From Propionivibrio sp. (GTDB taxonomy: Bacteria; Pseudomonadota; Gammaproteobacteria; Burkholderiales; Rhodocyclaceae), in contig QKII01000365.1 in NCBI GenBank assembly GCA_003249625.1, forward strand, positions 1 to 6,411: a DNA stretch of 6,411 nt. Reading direction: 5' to 3'. Both the position numbers and the translations under genes were made by a program. Positions 1-6,411 of this stretch are shown one piece after another. The notes under the pieces are model-generated. The model searched no databases. It had not been told where the DNA came from and saw only the letters and a program-made list of their open reading frames with translations. Positions within the stretch are counted from its first letter, which is position 1. The number at the start of each line of letters is the position of its first letter.

Positions 1-1014
1 GCCGCAAAAGCCATTGCACGTGACGTTCCCGTTACTCTGCGGGTCGTCGGCCGTGCCGAAGCTTTCGAGAGCGTTACCATCAAGTCACGGGTCGACGGCC
101 AGGTCGCCAACGTTCTTTTCACCGAGGGGCAGCATGTCAGCCAAGGGGACGTGCTGATTCGTCTCGACCCCACCGATTTCTCGGCGCGCCTGCAGCAAGC
201 TGAGGCCACCGCCGCCCGCGATGAGGCGCTGATCGCAAAAATGCGCGCGGATACGGCACGATATTCGGCATTGAAAGAGCGCAATTTCGTCTCCGAAGAG
301 AAAGTTAACGACGTCCGCACCAACGAAGCGGCCGCGATGGCCAATCTTCGGGCCAGCAAGGCCGCCGCCGAAATCGCGCGCCTGCAACTCTCCTATGCGA
401 CCATCCGCGCACCGATCGCCGGCATCGTCGGCGCCCGGCTGGTTTTCCCCGGCTCTGCCGTCAAGGCAAACGACGTCACGCTCGCCGTCGTCAATCGTGT
501 CCAGCCACTGCTCGTCAATTTCGCCGTACCGGAAAAACACTTGCCAAGGCTGCGCGCCGGCAAACAGGGGGGATCGCTGAAGGTTGTCATTACCGAGCCG
601 GGAAACGAGTCACAACATCATGAAGGCAGCGTACGTTTCATCGACAATACCGTCGACACGGGCACAGGAACGATCCAACTGAAGGCCGAGCTCTCCAATC
701 GAGAGGAAAAACTACTGCCCGGCCAATTCCTCAACGTCGCTCTGATCCTCGATACACTCAGGAATGCAGTCTGTGTCCCGGATAATGCCGTTCAGCAAGG
801 CGCCGACGGCAATTTCCTCTATGCACTAAAAGAGGATGGCAGCGTCGAAATGCGACACATCGAGGTACTGGCGTCGGCGGCCGGATTAACCGCAATCGGT
901 GGAGAAATCAAAGCCGGGGAAACAGTAATCACCGATGGGCATTTGCGTCTGGTGCCTGGAGCCAGGGTGAAGGTCAAGGACGAAGCGTCCGGCACTAAAG
1001 CAGCCAAAAAATAG
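1..1014 (+). CDS. RND efflux pump periplasmic adaptor (membrane fusion protein, MdtA/AcrA-like), 5'-truncated
   Basis: The reading frame is open from base 1 and gives 337 visible residues ending at TAG (1012-1014). The N-terminus, including any signal peptide or lipobox, is outside the window. Visible domains in order are: a first half-lipoyl segment (about residues 32-58, containing VDGQV, EGQHVSQGDVL and RLDP); an Ala/Glu/Lys-rich alpha-helical hairpin (about 59-132); the second half-lipoyl segment starting with ATIRAPIAGIVG (about 133-165); a beta-barrel (about 168-245, with the family-typical LLPGQF); and a membrane-proximal domain with VPDNAVQQG followed by a Lys-rich tail. In this family the protein bridges the inner-membrane RND permease and an outer-membrane TolC-type channel in the periplasm. 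The permease gene follows after 11 bp, so the two are almost certainly one operon. The GTG at 151 is internal: upstream codons encode conserved lipoyl sequence, so it is not the start. The exported substrate cannot be read from the sequence. Confidence 0.95.
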   Translation, partial: AAKAIARDVPVTLRVVGRAEAFESVTIKSRVDGQVANVLFTEGQHVSQGDVLIRLDPTDFSARLQQAEATAARDEALIAKMRADTARYSALKERNFVSEEKVNDVRTNEAAAMANLRASKAAAEIARLQLSYATIRAPIAGIVGARLVFPGSAVKANDVTLAVVNRVQPLLVNFAVPEKHLPRLRAGKQGGSLKVVITEPGNESQHHEGSVRFIDNTVDTGTGTIQLKAELSNREEKLLPGQFLNVALILDTLRNAVCVPDNAVQQGADGNFLYALKEDGSVEMRHIEVLASAAGLTAIGGEIKAGETVITDGHLRLVPGARVKVKDEASGTKAAKK

Positions 1015-1016
1015 GG
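1013..1016 (+). promoter_or_regulatory. Shine-Dalgarno of the RND permease gene
   Basis: AGGG overlaps the TAG stop of the adaptor gene and lies 9 nt before the ATG at 1026. It supports that start and suggests the permease is translated right after the adaptor from a shared mRNA. Confidence 0.55.
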
Positions 1017-1025
1017 CAAACCGCC

Positions 1026-4000
1026 ATGCATCTGCCGGAACTCTGCATCCGCCGCCCGGTAATGACCACGCTGCTGATGGCGGCGTTCATCATTTTTGGC
1101 CTGATCGCCTACCGTGCCCTGCCGGTTTCTGAACTGCCCAATGTTGATTTCCCGACCATTTCGGTGACTGCCCGATTACCCGGCGCTTCGCCGGAGACGA
1201 TGGCTGCGGCGGTAGCCACGCCGCTTGAAGGTCAGTTTTCCACGATTGCCGGGCTGGAGTCGCTCAGTTCGACGAGTGCCCAGGGCAGCACCTCGATTAC
1301 CCTGCAATTTTCGCTCGACCGCAATATTGACGCCGCGGCGCAGGATGTGCAGTCGGCAATCGCCTCGGCACAGCGCAAGCTGCCGTCGGACATGTCCAGC
1401 CCACCATCATTCCGCAAGGTTAACCCGGCAGACTCGGCGATCTTCTACGTCGCGCTGAGTTCAACAACGCTGCCGCTGGCGGTGGTCAATGAATACGCCG
1501 AAACGCAATTGGCGCAGCGCCTGTCGACAGTCGCCGGAGTCGCCCAGGTACTGGTCTTCGGCTCACAGAAGTACGCGGTACGGATCCAGGCCAACCCCGA
1601 TCAGCTCGCTGCCCGCAACATGGGGATCGACGAGCTGCGGCAAGCCATCGCGCAAGCCAACGTCAACCAGCCGCTAGGCCAACTGGATGGGCACCACCAG
1701 GCTTTCGCGATCAAGGATAACGGGCAGCTCACGACGGCTGCCGCCTATCGTCCGCTGATCGTGGCTTGGCGCAACGGCGCCCCGGTGCGCCTGGAAGAAG
1801 TCGCTACGCCGGTCGACGGCGTAGAAAACGCCCGCATCGCAGCCTGGAACGTCGATAAACGAGCCATCGTCCTGGCCATTCAGCGCCAGCCCGGCGCCAA
1901 CACCATCAACACGGTGGAATCGGTCAAGCACATGCTGCCGAGCTTCCAGGCCAGCCTGCCGGCCTCGATCAGTATGACGACACTCTACGATCGCAGCCTC
2001 TCGATCAGCGAATCTATCGTCGACGTGCAATTCACCCTGCTGCTCGCAGGTTTCCTAGTCATTCTGGTCATTCTCCTGTTTCTCCGCAACCTGTCGGCCA
2101 CCGTCATCCCCGCACTGGCCTTGCCGATCTCGGTCGTCGGCACGTTCGCAGTGATGCATGCGCTGGGCTATAGCCTCGACAACCTGTCACTTCTGGCGCT
2201 AACCCTCGCCGTCGGCTTCGTCGTTGACGACGCCATTGTCATGCTTGAAAACATCGTCCGGCATATTGAACTGGGCGAGACGCCGCTGCAAGCCGCGATC
2301 AAAGGCTCGAGGGAAATCGGTTTCACGATCGTCTCGATGACCGTCTCGCTGGTTGCTGTATTCATCCCGGTGATGTTCATGAGCGGCATCGTCGGGCGTC
2401 TGCTTCACGAATTCGCCGTCACCATCTGCGTAGCGATTCTCGTATCCGGCATCGTTTCCCTGACCCTCACGCCCATGCTTTGCAGTCGCTACCTGAAACA
2501 CTCGGCAAGCGAAGCACACGGCCGCGTCTTCCGAGCCTTTGAGTGCTTCTTCGATCTGCTGCTGGCGGGCTACGAAAAGACACTGCGTCTGGCAATGAGC
2601 CATCCGCGCACGGTAATTCTCGGCTTCGTCCTCTCGGTCGTTTTCAGCGGCCTGCTTTTCGTCCAGATACCCAAAGGGTTCCTGCCCAGCGGCGACAGTG
2701 GACAGATCACGGCCACCACCCAGGGCGCGCAGGACATCTCCTTCGCCGCGATGGTGGAAAAACAGCGTGCGGTCGCTGCTATCGTCGCAAAAGATCCGAA
2801 CATCCGCTCTTTCATGTCGTCGGTCGGAGCGACCAATTCTCGCCCGACGATGAACACCGGTTCGCTCAGCATCGTGCTCAAACCTCGCCACGAGCGGGAA
2901 CTCTCCGCGGATGAAATCATCCAGCAGTTGCGTCCGAAACTGGCGGCGATTCCTGGCATGCGCGTTTTCATGCAGAACCCGCCGGCCATTCGCATCGGTG
3001 GCCAGGTCACCTCTGCGCAGTATCAGTACACGCTGCAAAGCACCGATCTCGACGAACTCTACCAATGGACGGACACGCTGCTTCGGCAGATCCGCCAGCT
3101 ACCCGGCTTCGTCGATGTCACCAGCAACCTCAACAACCGCAACCCCGTGGTCGCCCTTGATGTCGACCGCGACAAGATTGCCGTGCTCGGGCTCACCTTC
3201 GGCCAAGTCGAGGATGCTTTGCAGAACGCCTTCAGCGCGCGGCAGATTTCTACGATCTACGGCACGGCGAGCCAGTATCAGGTCATCCTCGAGGTCGCTC
3301 CGGAATACCAGCTCGACCCATCAAAGCTGTCCCGACTGTACGTTCGCGCTTCCGGCGGCAAGCTCGTGCCGCTGGATACGGTCACGCGCCTCACACGCCG
3401 CACGCAGGCGCTAACGATCAGCCATCAGGGGCAACTTCCCTCCGTTACGATCTCGTTCAACCTGCTTCCGGGCGTTTCCCTGGGGGACGCCGTCAACCGC
3501 CTCAGAGCGCTGGAACGGGAAATACGCCTGCCGGCAACGCTCAACACCAGCCTGCAAGGAACCGCCCAAGCGTTTCAATCGTCCCTGCAGGGACTCGGCC
3601 TCCTGCTGCTGATCGCCGTACTGGTCGTCTACATCGTGCTCGGCATTCTTTACGAAAGCTTCATTCATCCGCTCACCATTCTTTCCGGCCTTCCGTCCGC
3701 CGCGCTCGGTGCGTTAATCACGCTGATGCTCTTTGGCATTGATCTCAACCTCTACGCCTTCGTCGGTGTCATCATGCTGATCGGTATCGTCAAGAAGAAC
3801 GCGATCATGATGATCGACTTCGCCCTCGAACGACAGCGCAGCGAGGGCTCGCCCGCATTTGACGCCATATTCAAGGCCTGCCTGATCCGCTTCCGCCCGA
3901 TCATGATGACCACGATGGCCGCGCTGGTCGGCACCCTGCCAATCGCCCTTGCCATAGGCGCCGGTGCCGAAGTACGCCAACCGCTCGGCATCGCTGTCGT

Positions 4001-4118
4001 CGGTGGGCTGGTCGTCTCGCAGTTTCTGACGCTGTATCTGACGCCGGTGGTCTATCTCTATCTCGACCGGCTGACGCGACGCGAACAAGCGGCACACGTC
4101 ACCACCGAACCTGTCTGA
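1026..4118 (+). CDS. RND-family multidrug efflux permease, MdtC-like, complete
   Basis: This 1030-residue protein has the full length of a hydrophobe/amphiphile efflux RND permease, the proton-antiport component of a tripartite pump in the inner membrane. The N-terminus (CIRRPVMTTLLM) matches the usual RND start, with TM1 at about 12-29. A periplasmic porter region follows, then TM2-TM6 (about 336-485), TM7 (about 528-546), a second periplasmic region, and TM8-TM12 (about 856-1010). The proton-relay residues are present: Asp401-Asp402 in TM4 (VGFVVDDAIVMLEN), Lys924 in TM10 (IGIVKKNAIMMIDFA), and Arg955 and Thr962 in RFRPIMMT, equivalent to AcrB D407, D408, K940, R971 and T978. Segments such as LPGASPETMA, NVNQPLGQL, ARQISTIYG, GILYESFIHPLTILSGLPSA and LRQPLG-type RQPLGIAVVGGLV resemble E. 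coli MdtC more than AcrB. E. coli MdtC works with a second permease, MdtB; only one permease gene is here, directly after the adaptor. Substrate is unknown, and an exact family name would need phylogeny. Confidence 0.96.
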   Translation: MHLPELCIRRPVMTTLLMAAFIIFGLIAYRALPVSELPNVDFPTISVTARLPGASPETMAAAVATPLEGQFSTIAGLESLSSTSAQGSTSITLQFSLDRNIDAAAQDVQSAIASAQRKLPSDMSSPPSFRKVNPADSAIFYVALSSTTLPLAVVNEYAETQLAQRLSTVAGVAQVLVFGSQKYAVRIQANPDQLAARNMGIDELRQAIAQANVNQPLGQLDGHHQAFAIKDNGQLTTAAAYRPLIVAWRNGAPVRLEEVATPVDGVENARIAAWNVDKRAIVLAIQRQPGANTINTVESVKHMLPSFQASLPASISMTTLYDRSLSISESIVDVQFTLLLAGFLVILVILLFLRNLSATVIPALALPISVVGTFAVMHALGYSLDNLSLLALTLAVGFVVDDAIVMLENIVRHIELGETPLQAAIKGSREIGFTIVSMTVSLVAVFIPVMFMSGIVGRLLHEFAVTICVAILVSGIVSLTLTPMLCSRYLKHSASEAHGRVFRAFECFFDLLLAGYEKTLRLAMSHPRTVILGFVLSVVFSGLLFVQIPKGFLPSGDSGQITATTQGAQDISFAAMVEKQRAVAAIVAKDPNIRSFMSSVGATNSRPTMNTGSLSIVLKPRHERELSADEIIQQLRPKLAAIPGMRVFMQNPPAIRIGGQVTSAQYQYTLQSTDLDELYQWTDTLLRQIRQLPGFVDVTSNLNNRNPVVALDVDRDKIAVLGLTFGQVEDALQNAFSARQISTIYGTASQYQVILEVAPEYQLDPSKLSRLYVRASGGKLVPLDTVTRLTRRTQALTISHQGQLPSVTISFNLLPGVSLGDAVNRLRALEREIRLPATLNTSLQGTAQAFQSSLQGLGLLLLIAVLVVYIVLGILYESFIHPLTILSGLPSAALGALITLMLFGIDLNLYAFVGVIMLIGIVKKNAIMMIDFALERQRSEGSPAFDAIFKACLIRFRPIMMTTMAALVGTLPIALAIGAGAEVRQPLGIAVVGGLVVSQFLTLYLTPVVYLYLDRLTRREQAAHVTTEPV

Positions 4119-4124
4119 GCAAAA

Positions 4125-4526
4125 ATGGCCGAACGTATCCCTCCTCCCGCCGGCTTGCGCGTCGATAAATGGCTGTGGGCTGCGCGCTTCTTCAAGACAC
4201 GTTCGCTGGCCACCGAAGCCATCCACGGCGGACACGTGCGTCTCAACGGTAGCCCGGTCAAACCGGCCCGCGACCTGCGCCTTGGCGACACAGTGGATAT
4301 CACGGTCGGCCACCAGCACTGGACTGTCGTGGTTCGTGGACTCAACGAGCAGCGCCGACCGGCGAGCGAAGCGCAGATGCTCTACGAAGAAACCGAAGCA
4401 AGCCGTAGCCGGCGCGAAACCGTCCGCGAAGCCCAACGGCTCGCGCCCTCTCCCGGAAGCGAACTGCGCGGGAGGCCCACCAAGAAGGCACGGCGCCAGA
4501 TTCACGGCTTCAACGAACGCTACTGA
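4125..4526 (+). CDS. hslR: Ribosome-associated heat shock protein Hsp15 (S4 domain)
   Basis: The 133-residue basic protein matches Hsp15 of E. coli in length and layout. An S4 RNA-binding domain starts at about residue 11 (LRVDKWLWAARFFKTRSLA) and runs to about 70. It is followed by the near-invariant Hsp15 signature EQRRPASEAQMLYEET (75-90) and a Lys/Arg-rich C-terminal tail (RGRPTKKARRQ). Known Hsp15 binds free 50S subunits that still carry peptidyl-tRNA after premature dissociation during heat stress, and helps return them to the translation cycle. The ATG is only 6 bp after the permease stop, and the only ribosome-binding candidate is a weak TGAG (4116-4119) formed by that stop. Translational coupling to the permease gene is therefore likely. 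No separate heat-shock promoter could be picked out inside the end of the permease gene. Confidence 0.95.
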   Translation: MAERIPPPAGLRVDKWLWAARFFKTRSLATEAIHGGHVRLNGSPVKPARDLRLGDTVDITVGHQHWTVVVRGLNEQRRPASEAQMLYEETEASRSRRETVREAQRLAPSPGSELRGRPTKKARRQIHGFNERY

Positions 4527-4543
4527 GCCGAGCGCTCGTCACC

Positions 4544-4558
4544 TCGGCCGGAGGCCGA
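4544..4558 (+). terminator. Short GC-rich hairpin after hslR, possible weak terminator
   Basis: TCGGCC and GGCCGA form a perfect 6-bp stem around the loop GGA, 17 bp after the hslR stop. Only two T's follow before GG, so this is not a good intrinsic terminator. It may reduce read-through or be chance in GC-rich DNA. The rest of the 84-bp gap (4527-4610) holds the Shine-Dalgarno of the next gene and no promoter that I can support. TAACAT at 4565-4570 is a possible -10 element but has no convincing -35 partner. Confidence 0.25.
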
Positions 4559-4599
4559 TTGGATTAACATAGCGCGGCTTTTCCCCAAAACGCTTTCGT

Positions 4600-4604
4600 G
4601 AGGA
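4600..4604 (+). promoter_or_regulatory. Shine-Dalgarno of the hydrolase-fold gene
   Basis: GAGGA lies 6 nt before the ATG at 4611, a near-ideal spacing. It fixes the start of the downstream gene and shows that this gene is translated independently of hslR. Confidence 0.75.
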
Positions 4605-4610
4605 ACGACC

Positions 4611-5204
4611 ATGGCCGCCACCGCTTCTGACAACGCCCTGCTGTTGATCGACTTCATCAACGAAATCGTCCATCCGGACGGCAAAGTCGCCGGCAAAGGT
4701 TACGCCGATTTCGACGCACGCAACTGCTCGCTCGACCGGGCCGGCGCCCTGTTGCGGCACGCGCGGCGGGCAGAAATGGCGGTAATACACGTTGGCGTGG
4801 CATTCTCCACCGACTACAAGGAACAACCCGAAGCCTCGCCCGTGTTTGGCGGAGCCAAACGTTTTGGTGTATTGCAGCGCGACACCTGGGCGACCGATTT
4901 CCACGTCAAGGTTGCACCGCTCGCCAGCGAAGCCTCACTAGTCAAACACCGCGTCAGCGCCTTCTTTGGCACGCCGCTCGAACTCCTGCTGCGCACTTAC
5001 GGCGTCAGCAACCTGTTCATCGCCGGCTGCGCCACTGACATGGCGGTGCAAACAGCCGCCCGCGATGCTCATGACCGCGATTTCGCCTGCCATGTCCTGG
5101 GGGACTGCTGCATCGCGGCCAACGACGATGACCACGACCAGACCTTGCGCATGCTGACCAAGGTTGCCAGCGTACTGACACTCGAGGAATTCGTCGCCCG
5201 TTAA
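4611..5204 (+). CDS. Isochorismatase-family (cysteine hydrolase-like) protein lacking the canonical nucleophilic Cys
   Basis: The 197-residue protein has the length and fold signatures of the isochorismatase/nicotinamidase superfamily (Rossmann-like alpha/beta hydrolases, cytosolic). It opens with ALLLIDFINEI, giving the conserved Asp14. The conserved catalytic-type Lys112 is in LVKHRVSAFFGTPLE, a typical K-x-R-x-S-A-F motif. The strand before the active-site turn reads FIAGCATDMAVQTAARDA. In cysteine hydrolases this region is G-V-A-T-x-x-C-V, so the nucleophile position is Ala145 (codon GCG), while Cys140 occupies the position next to the usual cis-peptide. Known isochorismatases such as EntB and PhzD also lack this Cys and use a different chemistry, so absence does not mean inactivity. 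A Cys pair (166-167) lies in the following GDCCIAAND segment. It could be a C-N or vinyl-ether hydrolase or a non-catalytic relative; no substrate can be assigned. A good Shine-Dalgarno supports the ATG. It is convergent with hslU. Confidence 0.88.
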   Translation: MAATASDNALLLIDFINEIVHPDGKVAGKGYADFDARNCSLDRAGALLRHARRAEMAVIHVGVAFSTDYKEQPEASPVFGGAKRFGVLQRDTWATDFHVKVAPLASEASLVKHRVSAFFGTPLELLLRTYGVSNLFIAGCATDMAVQTAARDAHDRDFACHVLGDCCIAANDDDHDQTLRMLTKVASVLTLEEFVAR

Positions 5205-5226
5205 CCCTCCCGAATCCAGAAGCGCC

Positions 5227-5253
5227 AGTCATGCGGCCGCAGGCCGCATGACT
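5227..5253. terminator. Perfect 12-bp stem-loop between convergent genes, probable bidirectional terminator
   Basis: AGTCATGCGGCC (5227-5238), loop GCA (5239-5241) and GGCCGCATGACT (5242-5253) form a perfect 12-bp stem, GC-rich next to the loop. It sits in the 51-bp gap between the ends of two converging genes, 22 bp after the hydrolase-fold stop and 2 bp after the hslU stop. That position is typical of a shared terminator. Neither strand has a clear T-run after the stem (ACTCAAAG on the plus strand, GGCGCTTCT on the minus strand), so termination efficiency or mechanism is uncertain. It may act as a 3'-end stabilising structure instead. Confidence 0.6.
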
Positions 5254-5255
5254 AC

Positions 5256-6411
5256 TCAAAGCACGTAGCGCGACAGATCTTCGTTGCGAGAGAGTTCCGT
5301 CAGCCGGGCGTCGACGTATGCCGCGTCGATCATCACTGTTTCCGCTCCCTTGTTTCCGGCACTGAACGAAACCTCTTCGAGCAAACGTTCCATCACCGTG
5401 TAGAGGCGGCGGGCGCCAATATTCTCGGTACGCTCGTTGACCGACCATGCCACTTCGGCCAGACGCTGGATGCCTTCGGTGGTGAATGTGAGGGTAACTC
5501 CTTCTGTCGCCAGCAAGGCCTCGTACTGCATGGTCAGGCACGCATCGGTCTGCGTCAGGATGCGCTCGAAATCGGCAACCGACAGTGAATCGAGTTCGAC
5601 CCGGATCGGGAAGCGCCCTTGCAGCTCCGGGATCAGATCGGAAGGTTTTGCCAGATGGAAAGCGCCGCTGGCGATGAACAGGATGTGATCGGTGCGAATC
5701 ATGCCGTATTTGGTCGAAACGGTTGTCCCTTCGACCAGCGGCAGCAGATCACGCTGCACCCCTTGGCGCGAGACATCCGCGCCGTGCGCATCGCTGCGCG
5801 CAGTGATTTTGTCGATTTCGTCGAGGAAAACGATGCCGTTCTGCTCGACGTTGCGCACCGCGTCCAGCTTCACTTCCTCGTCATTGACCAGCTTTCCCGC
5901 TTCTTCATCGATCAACAGGCGACGCGCCTCAGTAATCTTGAGCTTGCGCGACTTCTTGCGCCCCCCGCCCATATTCTGGAACATCCCCTGAATTTGCGAG
6001 GTTAACTCTTCCATCCCGGGCGGCGCGAAAATCTCGGCCTGCAATGGTGCTCCGGCCACCTCGATTTCGATTTCCTTGTCGTCGAACTCGCCCTCGCGCA
6101 GTTTCTTGCGGAATTTCTGCCGCGTCGCGTTTTCATCGGAGCTCTGCGTCTCGTTGTAGAAGCCACCACGGGCTGGCGGCAGCAACGCGTCGAGGATGCG
6201 ATCTTCGGCGGCGTCCTCTGCGCGCATCCGAACCCCCTTCATGGCCTGCTCGCGACCGTTCTTTATGGCGATCTCGGCCAAGTCGCGAATGATCGTCTCG
6301 ACATCGCGGCCAACGTAACCGACCTCGGTGAATTTTGTCGCCTCGACTTTTATGAACGGAGCATTCGCCAGGCGCGCCAGACGCCGGGCGATCTCCGTCT
6401 TGCCGACACCC
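5256..6411 (-). CDS. hslU: ATP-dependent protease ATPase subunit HslU, N-terminus cut off by the window edge
   Basis: Reading from the right edge on the minus strand, the first full codon (6410-6408) begins [10 protein letters not shown], the Walker A P-loop. The visible 384 residues run without a break to TGA (5258-5256). Compared with the roughly 443-residue E. coli HslU, about 58 N-terminal residues are missing. Visible features in order are: the pore loop GYVG (31-34); the charged intermediate I-domain (about 50-180, including [38 protein letters not shown] and [15 protein letters not shown]); Walker [11 protein letters not shown] (193-202); [17 protein letters not shown]; the box VII arginine in [11 protein letters not shown] (about 266); sensor-2 ENIGARRL (about 330-336); and the C-terminal EDLSRYVL, which in this family inserts into HslV and activates it. 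HslU hexamers unfold substrates and feed them to the HslV peptidase in the cytosol. A TTG at 6281-6279 is an internal Leu codon in IIRDLAEIA, not a start. hslV is expected upstream beyond 6411. Confidence 0.98.
   Translation of the reverse strand, partial: GVGKTEIARRLARLANAPFIKVEATKFTEVGYVGRDVETIIRDLAEIAIKNGREQAMKGVRMRAEDAAEDRILDALLPPARGGFYNETQSSDENATRQKFRKKLREGEFDDKEIEIEVAGAPLQAEIFAPPGMEELTSQIQGMFQNMGGGRKKSRKLKITEARRLLIDEEAGKLVNDEEVKLDAVRNVEQNGIVFLDEIDKITARSDAHGADVSRQGVQRDLLPLVEGTTVSTKYGMIRTDHILFIASGAFHLAKPSDLIPELQGRFPIRVELDSLSVADFERILTQTDACLTMQYEALLATEGVTLTFTTEGIQRLAEVAWSVNERTENIGARRLYTVMERLLEEVSFSAGNKGAETVMIDAAYVDARLTELSRNEDLSRYVL

Noticed and set aside
85..540. Minus-strand open frame (151 codons) opposite the adaptor gene
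   Set aside because: The plus strand here encodes conserved lipoyl and hairpin motifs of the adaptor; the antisense translation has no recognisable family.
2199..3065. Long minus-strand open frame (288 codons) opposite the permease gene
   Set aside because: It lies fully antisense to the strongly conserved permease coding sequence, begins at a non-ATG-type context, and its translation is rich in Arg, Asp, Glu and His with no recognisable domain. This is the usual shadow frame of GC-rich DNA.
3714..4505. Long minus-strand open frame (263 codons) spanning the 3' end of the permease gene and hslR
   Set aside because: It crosses two well-supported genes on the other strand and has a low-complexity charged translation without motifs, so it is a shadow frame.
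4529..4538. 10-bp palindrome CGAGCGCTCG just after the hslR stop
   Set aside because: It has no loop and no T-run and is short; in GC-rich DNA this is expected by chance. I see no reason to call it an operator.
5233..5240. GCGGCCGC, a NotI-type octamer within the intergenic hairpin
   Set aside because: It is explained by the stem-loop sequence itself and has no independent biological meaning.
5619..6005. Plus-strand open frame (128 codons) opposite hslU
   Set aside because: It is antisense to the Walker B and I-domain coding region of hslU and shows no family motif or Shine-Dalgarno.

Overview
The window shows an ordinary, GC-rich proteobacterial chromosomal segment with dense packing and short intergenic gaps. 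The gene set (an MdtABC-type RND pump, Hsp15, HslU) and protein similarity to recalled family sequences suggest a Beta- or Gammaproteobacterium. I lean towards a betaproteobacterium of the Rhodocyclales type, but that lineage is an inference without a database search.

Layout: (1) 1-1014 (+) is the 3' part of an RND periplasmic adaptor (MdtA/AcrA-like) whose start lies upstream. (2) 1026-4118 (+) is a complete 1030-residue RND inner-membrane permease, closest by eye to MdtC. (3) 4125-4526 (+) is the S4-domain ribosome-associated heat shock protein Hsp15 (hslR), only 6 bp after the permease stop. (4) 4611-5204 (+) is an isochorismatase/cysteine-hydrolase-fold protein with its own Shine-Dalgarno; it has Ala where the catalytic Cys normally sits. 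(5) 5256 to the right edge (-) is hslU, the ATPase of the HslUV protease, missing about its first 58 residues. The convergent gap between (4) and (5) is 51 bp and contains a perfect 12-bp stem-loop.

The adaptor and permease together form the inner-membrane part of a proton-driven tripartite efflux pump; no outer-membrane channel gene is in the window. hslR and hslU both belong to the heat-shock/proteostasis repertoire but lie on opposite strands and are not co-transcribed. hslV, the peptidase partner of HslU, would be expected just beyond the right edge.

I found no mobile element, CRISPR array, tRNA/rRNA or undescribed multi-gene system. The most notable points are the missing nucleophile in the hydrolase-fold protein, the single MdtC-like permease where the named family normally uses two, and the tight linkage of hslR to the pump genes. 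No stretch longer than about 85 bp lacks a gene.
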